64,000 nucleotides of DNA, from positions 43,681,491 to 43,745,490 of the forward strand of contig OX104130.1 in NCBI GenBank assembly GCA_944470555.2, in the 5' to 3' direction. Made by a program: the position numbers and the translations under genes. The notes under the pieces were generated by a model. The model saw only the letters and a program-made list of their open reading frames with translations, searched no databases and was not told the origin of the DNA. Source of the stretch: Heterobilharzia americana. Its lineage: Eukaryota; Platyhelminthes; Trematoda; Strigeidida; Schistosomatidae. How positions within the stretch are numbered: position 1 is the stretch's first letter; each line of letters begins with the position of its first letter. Of the stretch, positions 51,301-59,799 are shown piece by piece.

Positions 51301-54300
51301 TCACTCTTTCCTGTCTTCACTTCGAAAGCATCACTGAGCTTTACATTGTGAATAACTTGGCATGTGGCGTCATCATCATCATCATCATCATATAGGTGAT
51401 GAATGAGGTTGATAAAGGTTTGTGGCTCTAAAGCCGTAGTGTTGAAGTAGCTGCCTGCCAAATTACTTGTTGGTCGACGCTGTCGAGAGGTCTTTCAAAA
51501 TCCACGAAGTTGAGGTAGACAGTTCATTGCTATTCTATGCTCTGTTCTATGATGATGCGTAGCGTTGCGTCGCGTCGCGTCGCAATTTGGTCCACACATG
51601 ATTTGTTCTTTCTGAAGCAATCGTCTTTCGATCGTAGTTCTGAATTCAGCGCATCTTTTAGTCTTTCCGGGATGATGCGGCCTAGCATTCTGCTTTGGGT
51701 GGACAGGAGTGGAGCATGATTCTGTGTCAGTTCTTGTTCTTGCAAAGACTCAAGTCGCCCTTATTTCGGAGTTTGACAAGATAGACCTTCTTCCAATCAA
51801 TGGGCAGGCACCTTCCCTTCATTCCTTCCTTCCAAACCCTTTGCTACAGTGGTGTGAGCATGTCCGCTGTTGTCTGTGCATCTGTCGTCACTGCTTCTGG
51901 TGGGATTCCATCTGGTCCTGCTGCTTCCTCGCATTCCAGTGGCTTTATGGTGTTCAGGACTCCGACTTTGGTCGGAGAGCCTGTGTTCACTGGTAGTTCT
52001 GTGGTTGCACTGCATGTGGTATTTCGGAACGAGTTGCAGTTGGTGATGGTGATGGTGATGGTGGTCGATTCAAGAGTTTTTCGAAGTGGTCAGCCATCGT
52101 TTCCTTTGTTTCTCCTCTTTGATGTCAACTAGGTTTCCTTCACTATCTCTCATTGGTTTCATCTGTGCTGATCTCTTCCCTCCCAGAAAGTAATAATAAG
52201 GGCGACTTGAGTCTTTGCAAGAACAAGAACTGACACAGAATCATGCTCCACTCCTGTCCACCCAAAGCAGAATGCCAGGCCGCATCATCCCGGAAAGACT
52301 AAAAGATGCGCTGAATTCAGAACTACGATCGAAAGACGATTGCTCCAGAAAGAACAAATCATGTGTGGACCAAATTGCGACGCGACGCGACGCGACGCTA
52401 CGCATCATCATAGAACAGAGCATAGAATAGCAATGAACTGTCTACCTCAACTTCGTGGATTTTGAAAGACCTCTCGACAGCGTCGACCAACAAGTAATTT
52501 GGCAGGCAGCTACTTCAACACTACGGCTTTAGAGCCACAAACCTTTATCAACCTCATTCATCACCTATATGATGATGATGATGATGATGACGCCACATGC
52601 CAAGTTATTCACAATGTAAAGCTCAGTGATGCTTTCGAAGTGAAGACAGGAAAGAGTGAGACAAGACTGTCTACTATCACGCATGATATTCCTGGTTGTA
52701 GTGGAGTGGATCATGCAAGAAACAGTGAGGAGCGAGAAGATGAGCATACGCTGGCAGGATCGATGAAAAGATCCCAGAAGATTTGTATTTCGCCAGAGAT
52801 GATGATTCATGTCTAATGTCTCATGGCACAAACTCGAAGATGTACAGGCTGAAACTACCAAGTCAACAGAAGAGGCAGTGCAGTGCAGTGCAGGGTAGGG
52901 CATGGCATGGCATGGCATGGCATGGCAGCGAAGACAAGACACTATTCAAGCGAACGTAGATAAGACAGAGGTGATGAAGATACACAGTCAACAACAACAA
53001 CAAACACCAATCACCATCAACGGGAGAAACTTAAAGCAAGTTGTCTCTTTCACCTACCTACCTACCTAGACAGCATTGTCTCAACTACAGGTGGCACAGG
53101 CACACATGACGACGTCAAAGCCAGCCACGATCGGAAAGACAGCAAGACAGGCCTTCCTTCATTAATCTGAAACCAGTGTGGAGATCTACTGCAATCCACT
53201 CCACTCAGCATAAAGCGTGAACAAGATCCGGATTTTCACCACTAATGTCAGTCAAGTCAGTGCTTCTTTGTGGTTCAGAGACTGAGCGCGTTACGAAAAG
53301 CATATCCAACAAACTACAGACATTCATCAACAGCTGCCACCTCCACTCGCTCGATACTGAAGATCAGACGGCCAGAATAATAAGAATAAGCAACAAGGAA
53401 TTCTGGCTGACTGACAGGCAACGAACCAACCAAGAGGCTATCGCTCAACAAATATGCAGGTGGAAGTGGCGAAAACCGTTCAGGGACATCACGCGCCAGG
53501 CCGTCGAGTGGAACCGAGAGGAGAAACGACGAGTCGTGCGTGTGAGTGTGACATGGGGGAGATCATGTGAGAAAGAAATGAAAGCTTGTGGGCTGGTAGT
53601 GGTGGAGCCAGGTTGAAAAGACTGCAGAGAACAGAATGAAATGGCAACGTTTTGCTGATTCCTTGTTTGGATTTTATGGCAACGTGGGGATTATTTATAT
53701 TTATCTGAATAATTATTTATTGCTCGTTACTTGATGCGCACTGTTTTTTTCCATCAGATTTTTAGACTAATATTTCTGAAGGTAGTGTGATGTTCGGTTG
53801 TGGTCCAAATTAAATTGTGGTCTGTAATTATCAGCTTGGTTGATGCCTACCTTTTTTGCATGCTGCAGATGATACTCAAGAATCAGCTTGCTCCCATGAG
53901 CTATGAGGTAGTGACTTATGTATTTATATGTTTCATTTTGTATGTACAGTTTCACTGAGCACATTTACTCGTAGGTAATAACAACGTTCGGTAAAACTTG
54001 TTTTGATAATGTTAGTGTACTTTAGAGAAATAACCTCAGATAATATCATTTTAGCCAGTAGATTTGGAGTACATTTTCCCAGGAAAATTCTCTTGACTAA
54101 GCAGTAAGTGAGAACCATAAATTATTTACACATGTGGTTCTTTAATATCGTAAATTACATTTTCTGCTGCAAATAATTATTCTAGTTCAGTTCGTTAAGG
54201 ATGAAGACACACACTTGGAAACTAATTCATTTATTCTTGTGATAATGAATCCTAGTTTACAAGCATTCATAGAAGCAGATTAATGCTTCTCACTTAACAC

Positions 54301-57300
54301 TTCTGCTTTATTAGTTGATGATAAACAGTTGTGAATTAAAGTCAGGAGAACTTACTACTGCTGACTTCAAATATGTTACACTTTGGATCATCAAATGTCC
54401 ATTCAACTCCTTCGTTTGTGACACATTCACTTTCCAAAGTTGCAAATGTCTGGTAATCACATATCGGCTAAATGTATTCAAAATGAATAAATTATCATGA
54501 ACTGAGTTTTATGTAGTATTTTTATAATTTATATATCCGTTCGTTTTCAAAACGAAGAAAACTATATTACATACTGTTTTTGCTTATTGCGAATCAGTTA
54601 CTGACATTATATAATCGTTTCAATCAACATGCGATACTAGTTAAAGTAATACAAAACATCGTGAACTCGGTCGTAAAATATGGATCTTTTTCATTTATAA
54701 ATCTGATTTGCAATCCTATGAGTGAGAATAACAATTAATCCAATAGTGATACTTTAAATCGTGATCGGTTTCTTTAAGGTAGAAGTAGTTAGGGATGAAT
54801 GGATTCCGCGAAGTAGTAAATTCTTACCTCAGCCCTATCTGGCATAATTGAGGACTAGACAGTGTCAGTTATTGTTAGTAAAAAAAACCTTTGGTTTTCG
54901 GTTGCTTACACAGTACACTAGGTTTTGTTAAATACGTGACAGTCTTGTGATTACTGCACTTTGATTTCGTCAGCTAAGTGATATCCACTCAGTGCTATTG
55001 TCAAAAAGGTCGTTAGTCAATGCCATCATGTTTACTTCACAGAATGCTAAGCGAGTCTATCAGTGTTCAGTAAAGATCATCTTTAATCGTAAATACCTAC
55101 TTTTATGTATTATTCGCGTGTCATCCAACATAATTTGAAATGTATTACTCTTAATATATTTAACTGTCATGTTAGGTAGTTCCATATAATTTAGCGTTTT
55201 GCGAAAAGTTATGCACTATTGCATTAAACATACAATATGTACATTTCTGTTTTATTTTAAACTTGAAGGGATGAATTTATCACACTGTTGGAGTGGAGCA
55301 GTCTAGGCTCATCTGGCATCCTGTTTAGTACAAGATTTATCTGTAATTTCTGTTACAGTTCATTAATCCGCTTTCCTATAAAAAAACCGCGCTAATGATT
55401 TAGTAGTATATGCAATAACATATTAGTGATATACAATGTAAAGTCATACAAGACAAATACATAATGAAAATTTGGATGAAAGAGTAAAATATTTCTGAAT
55501 CCTCAGATTAAATTTTAAGATATTCTTATGAGAGGCGGACCTTCCTCATAATCTAATTCTTGTTAATCTAGTTTTTCAGCTGTGATCATTGCTGTGGACT
55601 TATTATTATGTATTTATTTTTACCCCATTCTAGTCACTGCTAATAACAAGATAGGCATTTAACTAAAATAATGAGAAAAGTTACTTTGAGCAAAATGTCA
55701 TGTGATAGTGCATTATTTTTGACTACTTTGTGATTCCAACGTTTGTTTTCGAAATTTCAGCCAACCCAAAGGGTATTCTTTTTAAAATGGTGGTCATACA
55801 AGATACACTGAAGTTACAAGCTGGCTAAAGCTGAAAAATATTTTCAGGAAGAAGAATATTTTTTGATGACTAATTAGAGAAGAAAACGAAGCATTTCAAA
55901 AAAAAAAGATATGATCAAATACGGTAATTGGCCGTTATCATGGAATTTATACCTTTTAACTTTTGAAAAGCAGTGGTCAAAAATGCTATGGTACAAATAC
56001 TTGCTTGTGTTACAATTTTCACGAACTTGGTATATAAATATCTTGCGGAAACGATTTGCATATCTTTATCCTGACTTCTGTCTAATCATTTGTCTAGTTA
56101 TTCAAAAAGAGGAATTAGCAATATGCTGTATTCTTAGTGTTAAGTTAAACTTCTTCAGCAAGCTGAATTGAGATGCCGAATTTGATAGTCTTTAGAAGGT
56201 TAGGATAAATATTATTTTCGGTAGAAACATAGACTACAGAGGCTTTTTGCATGCTGCAAGAGGGAAGTTCTTGCCACGCTAAGTTATCGGAAATTATATC
56301 GTCTGGGTAGAACTGAGCAAAAGTGAGAGCGTTTATATCAGATGTTCAAGTTTGAGATGTAAATATAAGTATAAATATAGCAGCAGCTTTCAGATGATCG
56401 ACATCTAGCTCACCAATTTTCAGGATTTTTCTCATCCATCTTGACTATTCTTTATACATCGTAATCTAATCACACAAACTAGAAGAATCTGGCTTTGAAA
56501 ATACTCCAAAAATCACATCAAAACGTTTTCTAGGCCTCTCATATAGAAATGTTTAAAACAGCTGACAGGAGATTACAGTTGTGCTGTTACATATTTCGAA
56601 GCTTTCTCAGTCGTTTTCAAAAGTCATTTATTTTATTGACAGCAATGATTATTTCCGTCTAAAACGTGATTAGACTATTACAGACAATCGGGTATGTGAA
56701 TGAATGTCATATGAAATGCTCCTGATGTTGTTTATTGTCTACATACAGTTGTCTATTAAGTAAATGTTGGTTGTCACCAATCTGTGGGGATTTAGTTTTC
56801 GAATACTTGAATTTATCAACAGGGACTTCTTTTATTTCTCCAGTGTCATTGTCATTCTGCTGCAATTATTACAAATGGCTACCCCTAAAATTTTAAGTCT
56901 CTTTCAGCTTTGATCGCATACTCCATAACTTACTCAGCAGCTGGTTGAATACGTATTGCAAACCGAAGCATCTAAATCATGATATCAGATAGCTTCAAGT
57001 AATCTATTTACTGCATTTGGTGAAAAGTACGTGCAACTGCTTGTCAGTCTTTAGTGTAGTGATAAGAAATCAAACAACATAAGCATAACAGGATTTCAGA
57101 ATAAGTGCGTACACTGCATTGATCAGCTGAGTATATATCTGTCTTCAATTTATTTCCAGCTATTTGCTAAATGTCCACGTAAAAAAAATTTCATCTTCCA
57201 TTGATTGACTAAGTTATATCCCGACAATAATGTAGACGCTTATTCACAGATAAATCCAGTGTGAGTATAGGAAGGAGTTATTTCCAATCCATTTACTAGA

Positions 57301-57656
57301 AGAGACAATTTTGAAAGCTAGCATATTTTAGCATTTCCCTATAAAAAACATGCTTGCACAAGATTGTATTCCCTTTATAATCAAACTATAACATAACTAA
57401 TACCACCTACCAAAATTACTTTACATCTACTTTATTAGTAAATATGAATTAAATACTACAGTAACAAAACTTTTGCCTGCAGTCATGAGCTTTATGCACA
57501 TGTAGATCAGTCTACTACTTGACGCTTTCATTTGGTAGAATAAACAAATTAGTTCACTCACCTTTTCAGAGTCAATTCTGTCCATACTTGTTATCTGGAA
57601 TCCACCAGGAAAAGGACAGGGAGTGAACTGAATTCTTGTATTTTTGGAAAGTGATG
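31498..57656 (-). CDS. Cysteine-rich secreted or GPI-linked protein, 14 exons, 5' end missing; probable DUF7042/7043/7045 family
   Basis: Fourteen exons were joined by eye: 57562-57656, 54356-54449, 49870-49970, 48882-48963, 47832-47911, 47393-47612, 44466-44573, 42220-42469, 39030-39121, 37602-37730, 35545-36000, 32691-32800, 32489-32633, 31498-31739. Each is bounded by AG and GT, and every junction keeps frame, giving 734 codons. Visible landmarks are CPFPGGF (residues 14-20), ESEC with EGVEW and PKC (38-56), a six-Cys block (228-260), CTF followed by YQGHW (268-278), long linkers, then VKCGLYQMR, and LILITYHVPTKIYFCW near 600. The end is basic and closes with PISACLSLLFILL, a short GPI-signal-like tail. 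CPF.GGF plus ESEC...EG recalls the metazoan DUF7042/7045 proteins, and C.F...Y.G.W the DUF7043/7044 type, of unknown function. No signal peptide or start was found upstream. Confidence 0.8.
32489..32633 (-). CDS. Exon 13
   Basis: The acceptor is TGTTATAG and the donor is CCAG|GTAAAA, only 57 bp after exon 12. It encodes IFKEVNRDNFQSYLVFLFDT and PQCQYHRLPSGD. Confidence 0.82.
32691..32800 (-). CDS. Exon 12
   Basis: The acceptor is TATTTTAG and the donor is TGG|GTAATT. It encodes HICLSGYDILPVEFG and LILITYHVPTKIYFCW. Confidence 0.82.
34015..34200 (+). repeat. SINE-like unit
   Basis: TGGCTCATTGG resembles an A box and is followed by a tRNA-like stretch ending CCGAGCCC. A further conserved-looking GTGTGGCTCATTACC and CTGTGCGAATCTGCACA follow, then a T-run near 34181. 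The A-box match is better than the B-box match. Confidence 0.4.
34630..34683 (-). other. Candidate 54-bp cassette exon
   Basis: It is bounded by TATCTTTCTAG and ACAG|GTAAAA. Its length is a multiple of three and its phase fits between exons 11 and 12, adding 18 residues (NKRLKASNMIRRESHFT). Exons 11 and 12 also join without it. It has no family support. Confidence 0.3.
35545..36000 (-). CDS. Exon 11, the longest (456 bp)
   Basis: The acceptor is CATATTTCAG and the donor is ACAA|GTAAGT. It encodes PPVKCGLYQMRLVGTM, a polar Asn-rich linker with potential N-glycosylation sites, then RNSVLCHIELSDFNRTHG and NKIWIYSDC. Confidence 0.88.
36001..37601 (-). other. Intron between exons 10 and 11
   Basis: An open frame at 37174-37356 (minus) has no splice-site or phase support as an exon of this gene. 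It lies next to a CACCAAAACGTAGCTAGGG string that looks repeat-derived. Nothing else is recognised. Confidence 0.5.
37602..37730 (-). CDS. Exon 10
   Basis: The acceptor is TTTTTCTAG and the donor is ACC|GTAAGT. It encodes VRTLCSFDTQSFSLNSKP and STALILVRNLEPY. Confidence 0.85.
37731..39029 (-). other. Intron between exons 9 and 10
   Basis: AT-rich, with no repeat or open frame of note. Confidence 0.6.
39030..39121 (-). CDS. Exon 9
   Basis: The acceptor is TTCTACCAG and the donor is ATAT|GTAAGT. It encodes QPRDVCLELFQSGIRRSF and NTMEFRI. The intron before it holds the RTE 3' fragment at 40.5-41.1 kb. Confidence 0.82.
40297..40344 (+). ncRNA. PLE-type CTGAAGATG...CGAAACGTT motif
   Basis: CTGAAGATG is followed 34 nt later by CCGAAACGTT, the layout seen in PLE terminal repeats and hammerhead cores. 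The stem II pairing is weak, so it is a relic. No PLE coding sequence was recognised beside it. Confidence 0.4.
40481..40494. repeat. Target-site duplication of the truncated RTE copy (left)
   Basis: ATACACTTTTTAAT, matching 41101-41114 (ATACACTTTCTAAT) with one mismatch. Confidence 0.8.
40492..41100 (-). mobile_element. 5'-truncated RTE-like copy (about 0.6 kb)
   Basis: A 3' fragment closely related to the 22.9-26.2 kb element. It matches that copy from its (ATT)n tail and TAGTCCCTTGGGTTCC end up to position 23510 of that copy, where homology stops sharply at 41100. Coding remnants sit at 40510-40836 and 40803-41060. The one-mismatch direct repeat around it shows a classic truncated target-primed insertion into a host intron. 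Confidence 0.9.
41101..41114. repeat. Target-site duplication of the truncated RTE copy (right)
   Basis: Matches 40481-40494 in 13 of 14 bases, directly at the 5' truncation point. Confidence 0.8.
41534..41590 (+). repeat. Degraded Sm-alpha-type hammerhead SINE relic
   Basis: TGGATTCTACTGCTATCCA forms the stem-loop I of the schistosome Sm-alpha hammerhead (5-bp TGGAT/ATCCA-type stem with the characteristic CTACTGCT loop). It is followed by ATCAGCTG where the active RNA has its CUGAUGA core. Here the core reads CTGCATAA and no GAAA follows in place, so self-cleavage should be lost. Recognition is from memory of the family. Confidence 0.6.
41785..41990 (+). repeat. SINE-like unit with B-box
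   Basis: GGCTCGAATCTC near 41818-41829 resembles a polymerase III B box (GGTTCGANTCC), with GTGAGTGGTACTAGG upstream as a weak A box. The GC-richer stretch to about 41.99 kb stands out from the surrounding AT-rich intron. Confidence 0.4.
42220..42469 (-). CDS. Exon 8: CTF..YQGHW block
   Basis: The acceptor is TTTCTTTAG and the donor is ATG|GTTAGT. It begins DSCTFKQNYQGHWNF and ends IIRSRKQANG, with the final Cys codon completed by the first base of exon 9. The C.F...Y.G.W start and the Cys at the end resemble one DUF7043/7044-type domain. Confidence 0.85.
42470..44465 (-). other. Intron between exons 7 and 8
   Basis: Contains the PLE-like fold-back at 43.12-43.30 kb. The open frame 43403-43588 (plus) is unassigned. 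Confidence 0.6.
43120..43299. repeat. Fold-back repeat with PLE hammerhead-like core
   Basis: Arms 43135-43167 and 43248-43280 are inverted copies with 30 of 33 bases matching, and CCATTTTA extends the match at both outer ends. The loop side contains, on the minus strand (43179-43206), CTGAATATGG followed by TCGAAACGTT. This is the same CTGA...CGAAACGTT layout as at 19.9 and 40.3 kb, so the whole looks like a pair of inverted PLE termini. Confidence 0.6.
44466..44573 (-). CDS. Exon 7: six-cysteine block
   Basis: The acceptor is AATTACAG and the donor is GCA|GTAAGT. Six cysteines fall in 35 residues (GIC, SC, GC, FC, SC, KC), fitting a disulphide-bonded extracellular module. Confidence 0.85.
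44574..47392 (-). other. Intron between exons 6 and 7
   Basis: Two open frames on the coding strand (45382-45591; 45960-46142, the latter Cys-bearing) were tested as exons. Exon 6 joins exon 7 in frame without them, so they are not needed. TATC repeats lie at about 46467-46486. Confidence 0.5.
47393..47612 (-). CDS. Exon 6
   Basis: The acceptor is AATATAG and the donor is CAT|GTAAGC. It encodes KPIWIYPGLLSKGYRRNL and IPDSWDDQKGYEITAYQLHI. The split codon T|TT joins directly to exon 7 in frame. Confidence 0.85.
47832..47911 (-). CDS. Exon 5
   Basis: The acceptor is AATTTCAG and the donor is AAA|GTAAGG. It encodes SSDFQHHMTVSHIFFIGLIH and VSSFK. There is a hydrophobic patch, but it is too short for a membrane span. 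Confidence 0.8.
48192..48248. repeat. (AT)n microsatellite
   Basis: An alternating run of about 57 bp in the intron between exons 4 and 5. Confidence 0.97.
48334..48382. repeat. (AT)n microsatellite
   Basis: A second run of about 49 bp, only 85 bp from the first. Confidence 0.97.
48882..48963 (-). CDS. Exon 4
   Basis: The acceptor is TTCTGCAG and the donor is AAGT|GTGAGT. It encodes MYEYSCDVSEIQNKG, ending PSQNSK plus a split codon. Confidence 0.8.
48964..49869 (-). other. Intron between exons 3 and 4
   Basis: Nothing recognised. An open frame 49575-49874 (plus) overlaps exon 3 on the other strand and has no motif. Confidence 0.5.
49870..49970 (-). CDS. Exon 3
   Basis: The acceptor is CTATTTAG and the donor is ATG|GTAAGT. 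It encodes SHHKCYSFWKTDGLTYTLLL and continues to YSLFTM. The C...W..G.TY pattern continues the domain of exon 2. The 4.4-kb intron before it contains the large RTE palindrome. Confidence 0.85.
49971..50303 (-). other. Intron sequence before the palindrome
   Basis: Purine-rich on the plus strand; no feature recognised. Confidence 0.5.
51035..51061. repeat. (CATGC)n tract
   Basis: Five tandem units inside the left arm, mirrored at about 52899-52925 and repeated at about 63636-63662. Confidence 0.9.
51369..51391. repeat. (TCA)n tract
   Basis: Trinucleotide run inside the left arm, mirrored at 52569-52591 and present again near 63970-63992. Confidence 0.9.
51766..52194 (-). mobile_element. Spacer of the palindrome: upstream RTE sequence of the left copy
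   Basis: The 429-bp spacer continues the left arm's element in the 5' direction (minus-strand GPDGIPPEAV-like, LTPL and YLVKLRNKG-like pieces, then EMKPMRDSEGNLV near 52.16 kb). It is not repeated in the right arm. It ends in GTAATAATAAGG, where the orientation flips. Confidence 0.85.
52195..53656 (+). mobile_element. Right arm of RTE palindrome (plus orientation)
   Basis: The mirror copy of 50304-51765. Open frames correspond one to one: 52215-52430, 52499-52816 and 53245-53616 encode the same proteins as the left-arm frames except for Leu/Pro and Phe/Ser in the first and Met/Val in the last. On the antisense strand 52565-52942 matches 51018-51395 without change. The arm also includes 7 of 8 bases just outside the element-like sequence (AGCAAAA against TTTTGCT). 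Confidence 0.92.
53657..54355 (-). other. Intron sequence after the palindrome
   Basis: AT-rich; a second ATGGCAACG lies about 40 bp beyond the right arm end. No gene recognised. Confidence 0.5.
54356..54449 (-). CDS. Exon 2: ESEC...EGVEW...C block
   Basis: The acceptor is GATTACCAG and the donor is GTA|GTAAGT. The encoded TLESECVTNEGVEWTF, DDPKC matches the ESEC..GEG...F...C pattern of DUF7045-like domains. Confidence 0.85.
54450..57561 (-). other. Intron between exons 1 and 2
   Basis: About 3.1 kb of AT-rich DNA; the open frame 55911-56171 (plus) has no motif. Confidence 0.55.
57562..57656 (-). CDS. Exon 1 seen (upstream exons missing): CPFPGGF block
   Basis: The acceptor is TTGTTAG and the donor is AAG|GTGAGT. 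It starts with 2 nt of a split codon, so at least one exon lies upstream and must end in phase 1. It encodes FTPCPFPGGFQITSMDR. Confidence 0.85.
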
Positions 57657-57783
57657 CTAACAATGATAAATAAAATCATGGAAGTTGTTAGAAAAAAGTT
57701 AAGATTTTAAAATTGGTGATGCAGTATCCAGAATTCTCACCAGAAAAACAGTTTTTCTTCATCATAGATATATTTTATTGAAT

Positions 57784-57786
<3 letters not shown>

Positions 57787-57850
<64 letters not shown>
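57787..57850. repeat. (AT)n microsatellite
   Basis: An alternating run of about 64 bp. Confidence 0.97.
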
Positions 57851-57851
<1 letters not shown>

Positions 57852-58371
57852 CCCTTCTCCAGTTTTGTATCAGCAGAAGTCCCATAACATGACTGCAACA
57901 TAATAAGAGAACTTTTGAAGTCTATGTAATATGGTTTGTACCATACACTGGGCTTAAATTATTAAAAAGACAAGCCAATCTGTTTAGCAGTACACATTGC
58001 AACCGTAGGAATATTATTGTCTCCAAAGATCTGTAGCAGAAACCAAGGCAATGAAGGTACTGTATGGTATTATGCTGCCTGCGTCATGTTATTAGCTAAA
58101 ATTATCCTATTAAACTTATGTAGTTCGGATATTGTTTCTATGTTGAACCTTCTCATTAGATTGTATTGGCTAGGAACTTCCATAATTTCACTTAATGATG
58201 CCTTCTATATAGAAATAAAGAAGTAGGATAAAGGTAGACCTTCATATCTGGATTGATAGTACCCCTTGATGTTCTCAAACACAGCTGCTTGCAGTAATAG
58301 TGTTACATCTCTTGCATAAGTATTTTTAAAGACTATTTTGGCAGCATTTTATTTCATCAATAAGCTATTAC

Positions 58372-58497
58372 CTTTCGCATCAAAGGTGGAGAAAATATAT
58401 TTAGACCAGGCTAACACGTCCAATAATCGCTGACTGGTTTCCGCAGTATGCTTGTAAATATACACTTTCAGATTAGTTTTCCCGCCATCCAAGATTT
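58372..58497 (-). other. Candidate upstream exon, in phase with exon 1
   Basis: A 126-bp open stretch ends AAAG|GTAATA, leaving 1 nt that would complete the split codon of the 57562-57656 exon. It encodes KTNLKVYIYKHTAETSQRLL and WSKYIFSTF. The acceptor (AGTACAG) lacks a pyrimidine tract, and no family pattern is seen. The surrounding minus-strand text to about 58.02 kb looks like part of a dispersed repeat, so this may not be an exon. Confidence 0.25.
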
Positions 58498-58974
58498 CTG
58501 TACTTTTTTATGTTGAGCTCATGCTTACAAAGAGTCTTGTTGCACAACAGTGTCACGTATTCCGCTAGCTCACTGTTTACATCACTACTGAACATGCAAC
58601 ATTTCATGAAAACACATTAAAAAACTATTCTTTTTGTAACATTATTGTTTTGAGATAAAGTTATTGAATGGATACTGCTGAGACTCAACTAAGTGCACTA
58701 AGAAACCACAAAAACCATGCTGGTGGAAAATTGAAGCTTTATTTTGGGCAGGCTAAAACCGTATAGGAAGCCGGAGTGAAATCAGGATAGAGTGGAGTTC
58801 GAATATCATGGGATTCAAATCTACCAATAAGCATCTTCAAAACTATACATCTATTTTTCCGGAATTTTATTGACATAGTGGTTAGGATGTCTATATATCT
58901 TTTGTTGCAAAGAAAAGCAGCTTTTGAGTGCTGTTCGAAAATTATTGGTTTGATTGAGTATGCATAAGATAAGG

Positions 58975-59030
58975 TTATTCAAATAGTCCAACTACGGGAA
59001 CCGAACCAACCATTGAGTCAAGCTGGTAGC
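58975..59030 (-). repeat. SINE-like fragment
   Basis: The minus strand reads GACTCAATGGTTGGTTCGGTTCC, shown here only for its B-box-like GGTTCGGTTCC. A short degraded tRNA-like piece. Confidence 0.35.
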
Positions 59031-59799
59031 TTCAAACACTTTTTGTGACCAGTGGACAATACTGGCTGAGACAGATTAACTCCATGTTCTTTTTATATAT
59101 ATTCACTAAGCCCTTACCTCACTGTAAGCGCTTATTGTTAATTTTTTATGAAACTAAACATAAGACAATTTACCTAATCATTTGTATATTATACTTCCAG
59201 AGATTTATATAGAATATTAATTAATCTTTTCCATCAATTGTTTCTAGCAAAAGATAAGGATTTTAAAATTCTTCGAAACCGAAGACCTTTTCTATTATAA
59301 ATACACAAAACAGCCTACTAAGCCATTCTTTTAAATGCAAGGAAAGTTTTGGAGAATAAGTGATGTTTTATAAAGAATTAGTAAACATATAGACTACTGA
59401 ACATTTTGCAGGCGATTTCAATGTATTAATTGTTAAATGATTTGTTGACTGGGAATTATACTAGAATATATTTAAACTAGAAATTTCAAAACAGTGATAT
59501 TGGAGAAAAACTCATGTTAATTTCTATCCTATAGAGATGATAAAGGAGTAATTAAAATACCAAAATCTAACATAATTAAACTTTGTGACTTTTATCAGCA
59601 AAAAGGTGAACAGATATATGATCCTACTGCTCATCAGTAGTGCAGATGCGTATACAAGTTTTGATAATGAGAGGAATAAAACATTATTTAAAAAGGATGC
59701 AGCTAAGCAAACCTAGATGTGTCTACAAATAACTCTGAGCCACGTATACGCAAACAGTATAAAATACAGACATCGAATTTGGAAGTTTGTGGGGACTTA

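Larger units (their letters stand above)
50304..51765 (-). mobile_element. Left arm of RTE palindrome (minus orientation)
   Basis: The 3' half of an RTE-like element related to, but clearly diverged from, the 22.9-26.2 kb copy. On the minus strand it encodes LCGSETERVTKSISNKLQTF at 50344-50715, VIHNVKLSDAFEVKTGKSE at 51144-51461 and IIPERLKDALNSELRSK at 51530-51745. It carries CATGC and GTAGGTAGG slippage expansions and many frameshifts. Its mirror image is 52195-53656: paired coordinates sum to 103960 along the whole arm, so no indel separates the arms. The true 3' end present at 62.88 kb is missing here. Confidence 0.92.

Noticed and set aside
50304..53656. Palindrome explained as twin-primed inversion
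   Set aside because: Twin priming inverts a 5' part next to a mostly non-overlapping 3' part. Here the arms overlap over their full 1,462 bp.
50300..53700. Target-site duplication around the palindrome
   Set aside because: No direct repeat was found; the matching outer bases are inverted, not direct.
31498..57656. Identification of the cysteine-rich gene as APCDD1-like
   Set aside because: Tryptophan and cysteine spacing around GHW and IWIY was only superficially similar. The CPFPGGF and ESEC motifs fit the DUF7042/7045 family better.
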